From assembly GCA_021780935.1 (NCBI GenBank), contig JAJXXT010000044.1:1-16436 (forward strand): a stretch of 16,436 bases of DNA, written 5' to 3'. Every line of letters starts with the position of its first letter. The first letter of the stretch is position 1. The notes under the pieces were generated by a model that ran no database searches, had not been told where the DNA came from, and saw nothing but the letters and a program-made list of their open reading frames with translations. This DNA is from Pseudomonadota bacterium (GTDB taxonomy: Bacteria; Pseudomonadota; Alphaproteobacteria; Acetobacterales; Acetobacteraceae). Both the position numbers and the translations under genes were made by a program. Of this stretch, positions 9,933 through 16,436 are shown piece after piece.

Positions 9933-11216
9933 ATGACCCCTGCCGGGCGGCTGGCCGCCGCCATCGAGCTGCTGGCCGCGATCGAGGCGGCGCCGCGCAA
10001 GCCGGCCGATGCCGTCGCCAATGATTTCTTCCGCGCCCGCCGCTTCATCGGCGCCGCCGATCGGCGGGCCATCAGCGATCGCGTCTGGGCGGTTCTGCGC
10101 GCGTTCCGCCGCCTGACCTGGTGGCTGCGCGATGCGCCGACACCGCGGCTGCTCGTCGCCGCCTCGATGCTGCTGATCGATGCACGCGGGCCCAACGCTG
10201 TGGAGGCCGGCTTCTCCGGCGGCCGCTTCGGCCCGGATACGCTCACCGAGGCCGAGCATGCGGCGCTCGCCCCGCTCGCCGGCCACACGCTCGATCATCC
10301 CTCGATGCCAGAAGCGGTTCGGCTGGAGGTGCCGGATTTCCTGCTCGAGCGCTTCCGCGCCCGGTTCGGCGCCGCGCTCGGACCGGAGCTCGCCGCACTC
10401 GGCGCCCCTGCCCCGCTCGATCTCCGCGTCAATCTCCTCCGGGGCACACGCGAGGAGGCCATCGCGGCACTGGCCGCGGAGGGGGTGGAGGCGATGCCGA
10501 CACCGCTCTCGCCTTGGGGATTGCGGGTCGCCGGGCGCCGGCCGATCACCGGTGGGGCGGCGTTCCGCTCCGGACTGGTCGAGATCCAGGACGAGGGCAG
10601 CCAGCTCGTCGCCGCCCTGGTCGGCGCCGGCCCTGGCATGCGGGTGGCCGATCTCTGCGCCGGCGCCGGCGGCAAGACGCTGGCATTGGCGATGAGCATG
10701 GATAATCACGGCCATATCCTGGCCTGCGACGTGTCCGCCGCCCGGCTGGAGGGCGCGGTCCGGCGTCTGCGCCGGGCAGGCGTCCACAATGTCGAGCGCC
10801 ATCTGCTGACCCCAGGCGACAAGGGCCTGAAGCGACGCGCCGGCAGCTTCGACCGCGTCCTGGTCGATGCTCCTTGCACCGGCACCGGCACCTGGCGGCG
10901 CAATCCGGACGCGCGGCTGCGGCTGAGCGAGGCGGACCTCGCCGAGCTGACCGCCAAGCAGGCGGCTCTGCTGGATCAGGCAGCGCGACTGGTGCGCAAG
11001 GCGGGCCGTCTGGTATACGCTACCTGCTCGATGCTGGCCGAGGAGAACGAGGCGCAGGTGTCCGCCTTCCGTGACCGCCATCCGGAGTTCGTGCCGCTCG
11101 CGCTGGAGCGGGCGTGGGCCGTGCCGGTGCCTCTGGCCGGTCCGCTCCTGTCACTGACCCCGCGCCAGCACGGGACGGACGGGTTCTTCGCCGCGATACT
11201 TGAGCGCACGACATGA
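9933..11216 (+). CDS. RsmB/NOP family rRNA (cytosine-C5) methyltransferase
   Basis: A 427-residue SAM-dependent m5C methyltransferase. An N-terminal NusB/helical RNA-binding-type region (about 1-150) is followed by a linker with DEGSQLVAAL, then the Rossmann domain with motif I VADLCAGAGGKTLALA (about 234-249). The two family cysteines are present: C315 in DAPCTGTGT (motif IV, release of product) and C365 in YATCSMLAEENE (motif VI, the nucleophile). E. coli RsmB methylates C967 of 16S rRNA. This could be that enzyme or one of its paralogues, so no symbol is assigned. The start lies 15 bases after the guaB stop, and its stop overlaps the start of the GNAT gene as ATGA. Close linkage of this family to guaB/guaA recurs in related alphaproteobacteria as far as I recall. 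Confidence 0.9.
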   Translation: MTPAGRLAAAIELLAAIEAAPRKPADAVANDFFRARRFIGAADRRAISDRVWAVLRAFRRLTWWLRDAPTPRLLVAASMLLIDARGPNAVEAGFSGGRFGPDTLTEAEHAALAPLAGHTLDHPSMPEAVRLEVPDFLLERFRARFGAALGPELAALGAPAPLDLRVNLLRGTREEAIAALAAEGVEAMPTPLSPWGLRVAGRRPITGGAAFRSGLVEIQDEGSQLVAALVGAGPGMRVADLCAGAGGKTLALAMSMDNHGHILACDVSAARLEGAVRRLRRAGVHNVERHLLTPGDKGLKRRAGSFDRVLVDAPCTGTGTWRRNPDARLRLSEADLAELTAKQAALLDQAARLVRKAGRLVYATCSMLAEENEAQVSAFRDRHPEFVPLALERAWAVPVPLAGPLLSLTPRQHGTDGFFAAILERTT

Positions 11217-11782
11217 TGACGGTGCGCCGTGCCCGCCCGAGCGACGCGGCCGCGATCGGCGCGGTGCACGTCGCCGCCTGGCGCAGCGCCTATCCGGGGA
11301 TCCTGCCCGACGATTACCTCACCCGCCTCTCGGTCGCGCGGCAGGCAGCCTACTATGACAGCGCCATCCGCGGCGGCGTTGGCGTGCATGTGCTGACTGC
11401 CTCCGGCCTCGACGTGCCGGCGCGGCCGCCGACGGCGGCGGCGGGCCCACGCATCGTGGGCTTCGTCACCGGCGACCGTGCCCGCACCCGCGGACTGGCG
11501 GAGGGCGAGATCGAGACGCTCTACGTGCTCGACGACTGGCGCGAGCGGGGTCTGGGGCGGCGGCTGATGCGCAGCGCCGCGGCGCATCTGATGACCATCG
11601 GCTGCCGGTCCGTCTTTCTCTGGGTGCTGCGCGACAACCCCAGCCGCTGGTTCTACCAGCGTCTCGGCGGCAAACCTGTCGCCGAATCCTCCGTCCGCGT
11701 CGGCGGCATGGACATCGCCCAGGTCGCCCTGGTCTGGGATCCGATCGAGCGCCTGATCCAGGCCTCGACCCAGGCGAGCTGA
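11213..11782 (+). CDS. GNAT family N-acetyltransferase
   Basis: A 189-residue acetyl-CoA-dependent acetyltransferase. Strand 1 and helix 1 are VRRARPSDAAAIGAVHVAAW (4-23). AYPGILPDDYL is typical of a common bacterial GNAT subgroup. The acetyl-CoA pyrophosphate loop (motif A) is LYVLDDWRERGLGRRLM, with R110-E-R-G-L-G115. FLWVLRDNPSRWFYQRLGG follows as motif B. A proline/alanine-rich insertion near 67-78 (DVPARPPTAAAGP) looks like a disordered loop between strands. The substrate is unknown. The ATG overlaps the preceding stop (ATGATG at 11213-11218), so a start three bases later at 11216 is also possible. It is the last gene before a change of strand; the SulP gene faces it tail-to-tail 73 bases on. 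Confidence 0.9.
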   Translation: MMTVRRARPSDAAAIGAVHVAAWRSAYPGILPDDYLTRLSVARQAAYYDSAIRGGVGVHVLTASGLDVPARPPTAAAGPRIVGFVTGDRARTRGLAEGEIETLYVLDDWRERGLGRRLMRSAAAHLMTIGCRSVFLWVLRDNPSRWFYQRLGGKPVAESSVRVGGMDIAQVALVWDPIERLIQASTQAS

Positions 11783-11855
11783 GGCGCGGCACAGCCGCGG
11801 CGAGCGGCGCAACACGCCCCGACCACGGTCCATCCGGTTGATTGAACGAGCGGTC

Positions 11856-13592
11856 TCACCCCGTCGGCCGACTGTCCACGGGGGTGCTGCTCGGGCGCGC
11901 CAGCGCCCGGACAGCGTCCTCCACGCTGAGGAACAGGTGGTCGGCGCCGAGCAGGTCCAGCAGGCCGAACTGCCGGAACGCTGCCTGCGCACGCACCGAT
12001 TCCAAACGCGCGACGGCAAGAACCACGCCCGCGGATCGGCAGTGCCGAATGATCCCCGCCACGACCTCAGCCGCGGTGAAGTCGATGGCGATGATGCTGC
12101 TCGCCTCCAGTACGACGAGATCCGGCCGCTTGGCACGGCGCGCGATCAGCTCCAGCATGCCGTGCTGGAAGCTGTAGGCGTTGAGGAAGGAGAGTGGTGC
12201 CTGGAAGGCGATGACGAGGACCGAAGGCTCGGTCTCGCCCCTCGAATGCGGCGTCGGCGCCCACCAGATCGACGTGCCGGGAACCCGCTCGAACTCCACC
12301 GGCTGGGCTCGGGTCATCGTCCACATCCCGTGGGTGAGCGAGAGCACGATGCCGATGCCGATGCCGGTCTCGATCGGCAGGACGACGATTGCGGCCAGAG
12401 TGGCGAGGATGAGGGTGAACTCGGCGCCGGTCCGGCGATAGACCTCGATCATCCGCGGCAGGCGGAAAATGCGGAGCGCGATGAACAGCAACACGCCGGC
12501 GAGCGCGGCCTGGGGGATGTGCGCCAGCAGTTCGGTGCCGAAGGCGAGCAGACCGAGCACGATCGCCGCAGCGAAAAGGCCCGCGAGTTGGGACCGGCCG
12601 CCGGTCTCGGCGACGATCGCGGTGCGCGGCGGGCTGGCATCAACCGGAAACGCGCCGAACAGCCCGGCCAGGATGTTGCTCGCGCCGACGCCGAGGAAGT
12701 CGCGATCGACCGCAGGCGCCTGTCCGGGATCGGACGGGAAGGCACGCGTCGTCGCGGCGGTCTGCAGCATGACCACGACCGCGACGACGAGGGCCACCGG
12801 CAGGACGCGAAGCCAGGAGTCGGGCGCCCCGGCGGGAAGGACCAGGTGCAGCCAGGCGCCGGGCACGCTCCCCAACACGGCGACACCGCGTGACTCCCAG
12901 CCGCCCAGCAGCACCAGGGCGGTGGCAGTGACGAGACCGATGAGCGCGCCCGGGATGCGTGCGCTGAGACGCTCTGCCCCGACCGTCAGGCCGAAAACGG
13001 CGAGCCCCAGCACGGCATCATAGGCGTTGGTCTGGCCGAGCCCGAGCGCGAGCGTTGCCATGCGGCGGAGGAGGCTGCCCGCGGGCGGCGGCACCCCGAG
13101 CAGGCTCGGAAGCTGCGAGACGATGATGTGCACGGAGATTCCGGCGAGAAAGCCAGTCGTGACCGGCGCCGAGAGCAGGTCCGCGACCCAGCCGAGGCGC
13201 AGCAGCCCGGCAACGACCAGGATCACCCCGACAGAGAGCGCGAGCGTCTCGGCCAGGGCGGCGTAGTCGGCGGTGCCTGCCGCCGCGGACGCAACCAGGC
13301 CGGCCGCGAAGATCGGGGCGATCGTCGAATCGGCGCCGACCGAAAGAAAACGGTTGGCGCCGAACAGGGCGAAGCCGAGGGCGCCGGCAATGAAGGCGAA
13401 GAAGCCGATCTCCGGTGTCAGGCCTGCGAGACGGGCGGTCGCCATCTGTTCGGGGATCGCGATGGCGGCGAGCGTGAGCCCGGCCATCACGTCGGGGGCG
13501 ACGTTCCGCCCTTTGTAGCCGGACAGCGAGGACAGGAGCGGCCACGAACGCGTCGGGACCGGGGTCGGGCGGTCGGGGTGCGGAGCGGGCAT
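11856..13592 (-). CDS. SulP family inorganic anion transporter with STAS domain
   Basis: A 578-residue inner-membrane transporter of the SLC26/SulP family, which moves sulfate, bicarbonate or related anions. After a proline-rich N-terminus come the family entry VAPDVMAGLTLAAIAIPEQMA (about 31-51) and SVGADSTIAPI (84-94). A series of hydrophobic segments fits the usual 12-14 membrane passes to about residue 430. A cytoplasmic STAS domain (about 450-560) includes LVVLEASSIIAIDFTAAE. The start at 13592 was chosen for AAAGG seven bases upstream; an ATG at 13610 would add six residues. The frame stays open far upstream, but that stretch belongs to the divergent sulfotransferase gene. Substrate is not determined; the neighbour being a sulfotransferase makes sulfate attractive, though bicarbonate is equally possible for the family. 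Confidence 0.93.
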   Translation of the reverse strand: MPAPHPDRPTPVPTRSWPLLSSLSGYKGRNVAPDVMAGLTLAAIAIPEQMATARLAGLTPEIGFFAFIAGALGFALFGANRFLSVGADSTIAPIFAAGLVASAAAGTADYAALAETLALSVGVILVVAGLLRLGWVADLLSAPVTTGFLAGISVHIIVSQLPSLLGVPPPAGSLLRRMATLALGLGQTNAYDAVLGLAVFGLTVGAERLSARIPGALIGLVTATALVLLGGWESRGVAVLGSVPGAWLHLVLPAGAPDSWLRVLPVALVVAVVVMLQTAATTRAFPSDPGQAPAVDRDFLGVGASNILAGLFGAFPVDASPPRTAIVAETGGRSQLAGLFAAAIVLGLLAFGTELLAHIPQAALAGVLLFIALRIFRLPRMIEVYRRTGAEFTLILATLAAIVVLPIETGIGIGIVLSLTHGMWTMTRAQPVEFERVPGTSIWWAPTPHSRGETEPSVLVIAFQAPLSFLNAYSFQHGMLELIARRAKRPDLVVLEASSIIAIDFTAAEVVAGIIRHCRSAGVVLAVARLESVRAQAAFRQFGLLDLLGADHLFLSVEDAVRALARPSSTPVDSRPTG

Positions 13593-13700
13593 CGTGCTGC
13601 CTTTCAGCATCGGCTCTTGACCCGATGCGTGATCGTGCCGATTGGGGAACGACAAGCCGGTGGTGGCGGCGAACCGCCGAGAAGAATGGGGGGACGTGCG
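13593..13700. promoter_or_regulatory. Divergent promoter region of the SulP and sulfotransferase genes
   Basis: These 108 bases should drive both genes. TTGACC at 13617-13622 is a fair plus-strand -35, but the -10 about 17 bases on (GATTGG) is poor. A 5-bp stem GGCGG-CGAA-CCGCC (13665-13678) lies in the sulfotransferase leader. A shared operator would fit a co-regulated pair, but I see no clear dyad. Confidence 0.3.
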
Positions 13701-14336
13701 ATGGCGCTTGAGGTGATCGGGGCAGGCTTCGGCCGGACCGGGACGATGGCGTTGAAGATCGCGCTCGAACAGCTCGGGTTCGGCCCCTGCTACCACATGG
13801 TGGACGTGATCAGAACGCCTGGCGCGGCGCAACATTGGCTCACCGCCGCCGAGGGCGGGCCGATGGCGTGGGATGCGGTCTTCGCCGGCTACCGCTCCGC
13901 CGTCGATTGGCCGGCCTGTGACTACTGGCGGGAGCTGGCGGCACACTGGCCGGCGGCAAAGATCGTGCTGACCACGCGCGACGCCGAGAGCTGGTTCCGC
14001 AGCACACAGGACACGATCCATGGCCCGGCGAACCCGTTCAACCAGGATTCTTCCCCGCTCGGGCGCATGATTCGCGCCATCGGCGTGCGCAATTTTGTCG
14101 GCCGGATCAACGACCGCGCCACCTGCATCGCCGCCTTCGAGCGCCATAACGCCACGGTGAGGCGCGAGGCGCCTGCCGACCGGCTGCTCGATTACCGCGT
14201 GGCCGATGGTTGGGAGCCTCTCTGCCGCTTCCTCGGCGTTCCGGTGCCGGACGCCCCCTTCCCCAAGGCCAACACGACCGAGGACTTCGTCCGGGAGGTG
14301 CGGAGCATCGTGGCGGCGCCGGACGCGACGGGCTGA
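13701..14336 (+). CDS. Sulfotransferase family protein (Sulfotransfer_4 type)
   Basis: A 211-residue P-loop-like protein. The N-terminus [22 protein letters not shown] (5-26) has the 5'-phosphosulfate-binding loop of PAPS sulfotransferases in the form seen in the Sulfotransfer_4 group. [15 protein letters not shown] (88-102) supplies R93 and S101, in the position of the 3'-phosphate-binding Arg and Ser. [11 protein letters not shown] after the first helix and the [25 protein letters not shown]-terminus are also typical of this group. The predicted role is sulfate transfer from PAPS to a hydroxyl or amine of a small molecule or lipid; the acceptor is unknown, and some members have no proven activity. 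GGGGGG lies 8 bases before the ATG. It is divergent from the SulP transporter, a plausible supply partner. The gene ends just before the tandem repeats preceding guaA. Confidence 0.85.
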   Translation: MALEVIGAGFGRTGTMALKIALEQLGFGPCYHMVDVIRTPGAAQHWLTAAEGGPMAWDAVFAGYRSAVDWPACDYWRELAAHWPAAKIVLTTRDAESWFRSTQDTIHGPANPFNQDSSPLGRMIRAIGVRNFVGRINDRATCIAAFERHNATVRREAPADRLLDYRVADGWEPLCRFLGVPVPDAPFPKANTTEDFVREVRSIVAAPDATG

Positions 14337-14352
14337 CCGCCGCGCCGGCCCC

Positions 14353-14427
14353 GCGAACTTATGTTCGCGAAGTTCCGGCGAACTTATGCCCGCGCCGTTC
14401 CGGCGAACGTATGCCCGCGCCGTTCCG
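14353..14427 (+). repeat. Three tandem 25-bp repeats with GAAC/GTTC dyads
   Basis: Units at 14353-14377, 14378-14402 and 14403-14427 each start GCGAAC and end GTTCCG. Units 2 and 3 differ by one base; unit 1 differs in the middle, where GTTCGCGAA replaces GCCCGCGCC. Unit 1 contains a 7-bp perfect stem, CGCGAAC-TTAT-GTTCGCG (14352-14369). Each junction reads GTTC-CGGC-GAAC. A partial fourth unit starts at 14428 (GCGACC). The array sits between the sulfotransferase gene and guaA, within the guaA leader or its possible N-terminal extension. It could be a regulatory site cluster, a dispersed small repeat or a simple tandem duplication. Confidence 0.9.
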
Positions 14428-14478
14428 GCGACCCAGCATCGCTTGCGCGGCGCCGCGCGGCGTGCTGCAAGCGGCATC

Positions 14479-16041
14479 GTGAACAGCTCCTCTCCTCCCG
14501 ATCGCGTGCTGATCCTGGATTTCGGCAGCCAGGTCACCCAGCTCATCGCCCGCCGCGTGCGCGAGAGCGGGGTCTACTGCGAAATCTGGCCATTCAACGC
14601 CGACCCCGCGCGTATCGCCAGCTTCGGCGCGCGCGGCTTCATCCTCTCCGGTGGCCCCGCCTCCGTCACCGACGCCGCCGCTCCGCGCGCCCCCGATATC
14701 GTCTTCACCGCCGGGGTCCCCGTGCTCGGCATCTGCTACGGCCAGCAGACCATGTGCGCCCAGCTCGGCGGCGCGGTGGAGGGCTCCGACCAGCGCGAGT
14801 TCGGACGCGCATATGTCGAGATCGCGGATGAATGTCGCCTGTTCCACGGCGTCTGGCACAAGGGCGCGCGCGAGCCGGTCTGGATGAGCCATGGCGACCG
14901 GGTAACGCGCCTGCCGCCCGGGTTTCGCGTCGTTGGCATTTCCGAGGGAGCTCCGTTCGCCGCCATCGCGGACGATGCGCGCGGTTTTTACGGCCTGCAA
15001 TTCCATCCCGAAGTCGTGCACACGCCGCACGGCGCGGCGCTTCTGCGCAACTTCACCCACGATGTCGCCGGCTGCCGCGGCGAATGGACCATGGCGACCT
15101 TCCGCCAGGCCGAGATCGCCCGCATCCGCGCCCAGGTCGGCGGCGGGCGGGTGGTCTGCGGCCTCTCCGGCGGGGTCGATTCGGCGGTGGCGGCGATGCT
15201 CGTCCACGAGGCGATCGGCGATCAGCTCACCTGCATCTTCGTCGATCACGGGCTGCTGCGTGCGGGTGAAGCCGAGGACGTGGTGGCGACCTTCCGCGAC
15301 CGCTTCAACCTTCGCCTCGTGCATCGGGATGCGTCGGACCTGTTCCTCGCGGCTCTCGAAGGCATCGAGGACCCGGAGGCCAAGCGCAAGACCATCGGCC
15401 GGCTGTTCATCGACGTGTTCGAGGAGGAGGCGGCCGCCATCGGCGGCGCCGATTTCCTCGCCCAGGGCACACTTTATCCGGACGTGATCGAAAGCGTCTC
15501 GGCGACCGGCGGTCCCTCCGTCACGATCAAGTCGCACCACAATGTCGGTGGCCTTCCCGCACGGATGCGCATGCGTCTGGTCGAGCCGCTGCGCGAATTG
15601 TTCAAGGATGAGGTGCGCGCGCTCGGCCGCGAACTCGGCCTGCCGGATACGATCCTCGGCCGCCACCCGTTCCCTGGCCCGGGCCTCGCCATCCGCATTC
15701 CCGGGGCAATCTCGCGCGAGAGGCTCGAGATGCTCCGCCGCGTGGACACGATCTTCCTCGAGGAAATCCGCGCCGCCGGACTCTACGATGCGATCTGGCA
15801 GGCCTTTGCCGTGCTGCTGCCGGTGCGCAGTGTCGGCGTGATGGGCGACGGGCGCACCTATGACCACGCTTGCGCCCTGCGCGCGGTGACCAGCACGGAC
15901 GGCATGACCGCCGAGGCGTTCACCTTCGACATGGGGTTTCTCAGCCGCGTCGCCGGCCGCATCGTCAACGAGGTACGCGGGGTCAACCGGGTCACCTACG
16001 ACATCACGAGCAAGCCACCTGGCACCATCGAGTGGGAATGA
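14479..16041 (+). CDS. guaA: GMP synthase (glutamine-hydrolysing)
   Basis: GuaA converts XMP to GMP using ATP and ammonia taken from glutamine. The 520-residue protein has the class I glutamine amidotransferase domain (about 8-195) with triad C86 (GICYGQ), H176 and E178 (FHPEV). The ATP-pyrophosphatase P-loop SGGVDS is at 230-235. The C-terminal dimerisation domain holds [13 protein letters not shown] and ends [14 protein letters not shown]. The GTG at 14479 gives the usual length and begins just before VLILDFGSQ. Its ribosome-binding site is weak, and an in-frame ATG at 14386, inside the tandem repeats, would add 31 Arg/Ala-rich residues. guaB lies on the same strand about 4.6 kb upstream. 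The last codons use CCA, CCT and GAA, a little unlike the rest, and AT-rich DNA begins right after the stop, where an integrase gene follows. Confidence 0.97.
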   Translation: MNSSSPPDRVLILDFGSQVTQLIARRVRESGVYCEIWPFNADPARIASFGARGFILSGGPASVTDAAAPRAPDIVFTAGVPVLGICYGQQTMCAQLGGAVEGSDQREFGRAYVEIADECRLFHGVWHKGAREPVWMSHGDRVTRLPPGFRVVGISEGAPFAAIADDARGFYGLQFHPEVVHTPHGAALLRNFTHDVAGCRGEWTMATFRQAEIARIRAQVGGGRVVCGLSGGVDSAVAAMLVHEAIGDQLTCIFVDHGLLRAGEAEDVVATFRDRFNLRLVHRDASDLFLAALEGIEDPEAKRKTIGRLFIDVFEEEAAAIGGADFLAQGTLYPDVIESVSATGGPSVTIKSHHNVGGLPARMRMRLVEPLRELFKDEVRALGRELGLPDTILGRHPFPGPGLAIRIPGAISRERLEMLRRVDTIFLEEIRAAGLYDAIWQAFAVLLPVRSVGVMGDGRTYDHACALRAVTSTDGMTAEAFTFDMGFLSRVAGRIVNEVRGVNRVTYDITSKPPGTIEWE

Positions 16042-16054
16042 TTTAGGGCCTTTC

Positions 16055-16067
16055 GGTGGCATCCGCC
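16055..16067 (+). other. Small hairpin just after guaA
   Basis: GGTGG-CAT-CCGCC forms a 5-bp stem (one G-U) beginning 14 bases after the guaA stop. It is followed by AACAATCG, not a T-run, so it is at best a weak termination or mRNA-end structure. Confidence 0.2.
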
Positions 16068-16208
16068 AACAATCGAAAAATCGCACTAACCCACTGAAAT
16101 AAATAAAAATACGTGTCAGGATCAATCGCCGTCATTTTGGAGGCAGCGCTCCGATTTGACGGCATCTCTGACGGTATCATCACCTCTTGCTCACGTCCAA
16201 AACTCGCG

Positions 16209-16248
16209 ATACCGTCAACCCGTTGAGGTCGTTTGACGGTATTTTTTT
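16209..16248 (+). terminator. Inverted repeat with T-run (terminator-like)
   Basis: ATACCGTCAA (16209-16218) and TTGACGGTAT (16233-16242) form a perfect 10-bp stem with a 14-base loop, followed by seven T (16242-16248). The layout fits an intrinsic terminator that could isolate the integrase from guaA transcription. The arms are also two of the iterated sites in opposite orientation, so protein binding is an equal explanation. Confidence 0.5.
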
Positions 16249-16261
16249 CCTCATAAGTTAC

Positions 16262-16270
16262 TGATATAAC
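16262..16270 (+). promoter_or_regulatory. Candidate extended -10 promoter of the integrase gene
   Basis: TGA-TATAAC fits the extended -10 pattern TGnTATAAT, 64 bases before the integrase start and just past the T-run. The -35 position (17 bases up) is only T-rich. The resulting leader would contain the site at 16306-16314. Confidence 0.4.
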
Positions 16271-16334
16271 AGAGGAAAATGAAAGTTGTGCGGTCGAAAA
16301 AGGCCTGACGGTATTTTTCTCAGAGGTGAGAGCG

Positions 16335-16436
16335 ATGCTGACGGACGTGGCCCTTAAGAACCTGAAATCTAAGGAAAAACCGTACAAGGTGGCGGATCGC
16401 GACGGCATGTACGTCGTCGTCGCACCGTCAGGAACG
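16335..16436 (+). CDS. Tyrosine-type site-specific integrase, P4 family (5' part, cut by window end)
   Basis: Only the first 34 codons are present. MLTDVALKNLKSKEKPYKVADRDGMYVVVAPSGT is, in pieces, the classic start of P4-like integrases: a T(D/E)xxLKxLKPKEKPYKxxD(R/G)xGLYLxVxPSG pattern belonging to the arm-DNA-binding DUF4102 domain. The catalytic R-H-R-Y domain would lie beyond the window. AGAGGTGAG sits about 7 bases before the ATG, an excellent ribosome-binding site. The gene reads away from guaA, the usual orientation for an island integrase next to its attachment site. Codons (AAA, TCT, GAA) are less GC-rich than in the chromosomal genes. Whether the gene is complete and active cannot be judged here. 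Confidence 0.85.
   Translation, partial: MLTDVALKNLKSKEKPYKVADRDGMYVVVAPSGT

Larger units (their letters stand above)
16157..16314. repeat. Five iterated TGACGG(T/C)AT sites near the integrase gene
   Basis: Plus-strand copies are at 16157-16165 (TGACGGCAT), 16169-16177, 16234-16242 and 16306-16314; a minus-strand copy is at 16209-16217. The last two plus copies extend to TGACGGTATTTTT. Clusters of short direct repeats next to an integrase gene at an island end are typical of arm-type integrase or excisionase binding sites. The copy at 16306 lies in the integrase leader, which also allows autoregulation. Function is inferred; the repeats themselves are plain to see. Confidence 0.88.
16042..16436 (+). 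mobile_element. Left end of a putative genomic island integrated at the 3' end of guaA
   Basis: GC content falls sharply right after the guaA stop, and the first gene beyond is a tyrosine integrase reading away from guaA. The 3' end of guaA is a known insertion site for integrase-bearing islands, so attL would lie in the last tens of bases of guaA. The 293 bases between guaA and the integrase hold iterated TGACGG(T/C)AT sites, a 10-bp inverted repeat with a T-run and a candidate promoter, and no credible gene. The far end is outside the window, so attR and cargo cannot be seen. Confidence 0.75.

Noticed and set aside
13128..13700. Upstream extension of the sulfotransferase reading frame
   Set aside because: The extra codons lie antisense to the SulP gene and have no resemblance to sulfotransferases; the ATG at 13701 has a good ribosome-binding site and begins the conserved motif.
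14354..14367. CGAAC-TTAT-GTTCG in repeat unit 1 exactly fits the Gram-positive LexA (SOS) box CGAACnnnnGTTCG
   Set aside because: Alphaproteobacterial LexA recognises direct repeats of GTTC spaced by 7 bases; the nearest GTTC pair here is spaced by 5. The match follows from the tandem repeat, and guaA is not a known SOS gene.
13593..14546. Upstream extension of the SulP reading frame
   Set aside because: It runs antisense to the sulfotransferase gene; the protein family starts at about 13592, where AAAGG is correctly placed.
14359..16125. 588-codon minus-strand open frame opposite guaA
   Set aside because: It covers all of guaA, whose motifs and length are unambiguous; the predicted product is compositionally typical of antisense frames.
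16043..16408. 121-codon open frame on the minus strand across the island end
   Set aside because: It overlaps the integrase start, covers the iterated sites and terminator-like stem, and its product (low complexity, Ser/Thr/Phe-rich) resembles no family I recognise.

Overview
The window is high-GC proteobacterial chromosome with mostly housekeeping genes. The best guess is an alphaproteobacterium of the Acetobacteraceae/Rhodospirillales type. This is an inference from protein style (NrdB, Sco, the 99-aa SDKILIAFHQACDQGDF protein) and from guaB, an rsmB-family gene and guaA lying close together; no rRNA marker is present.

Layout. (1) 61-1152 (+): an enolase-superfamily enzyme with every catalytic position of mandelate racemase. 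(2) 1230-4201 (+): a compact set of dapB, metK, a DUF2007 gene and a TrmN6-like N6-adenine methyltransferase. The last two overlap by GTGA. (3) 4211-6368 (-): nrdB, sco and a small conserved unknown gene, running leftward and ending tail-to-tail with the methyltransferase gene. (4) 6537-8308 (+): a Ppx/GppA phosphatase and rlmE, 2 bases apart and divergent from nrdB. (5) 8424-11782 (+): guaB, an rsmB-family rRNA m5C methyltransferase and a GNAT acetyltransferase, tightly packed. (6) 11856-14336: a divergent pair, a SulP anion transporter (-) and a PAPS-type sulfotransferase (+), which separates guaB from guaA. (7) 14353-14427: three tandem 25-bp repeats made of GAAC/GTTC half-sites, then guaA (14479-16041). 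(8) From 16042 the composition turns abruptly AT-rich. A regulatory stretch with five copies of TGACGG(T/C)AT leads into the first 34 codons of a P4-type tyrosine integrase, cut by the window end. The most economical reading is the left end of a genomic island integrated at the 3' end of guaA.

Functional themes. dapB and metK belong to the aspartate-family branches (lysine/cell wall and methionine/SAM), and three SAM-dependent methyltransferases (TrmN6-like, RlmE, RsmB-like) use the product of MetK. guaB and guaA are the two steps from IMP to GMP, and Ppx/GppA-type enzymes act on polyphosphate or pppGpp. The most notable parts are the island boundary with its iterated sites, the tandem repeat in front of guaA, and the sulfate/sulfotransfer pair inside the gua neighbourhood. 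I did not find a clearly unprecedented multi-gene system. No tRNA, rRNA, CRISPR array or complete insertion sequence was recognised, and no stretch over 300 bases is without a gene.
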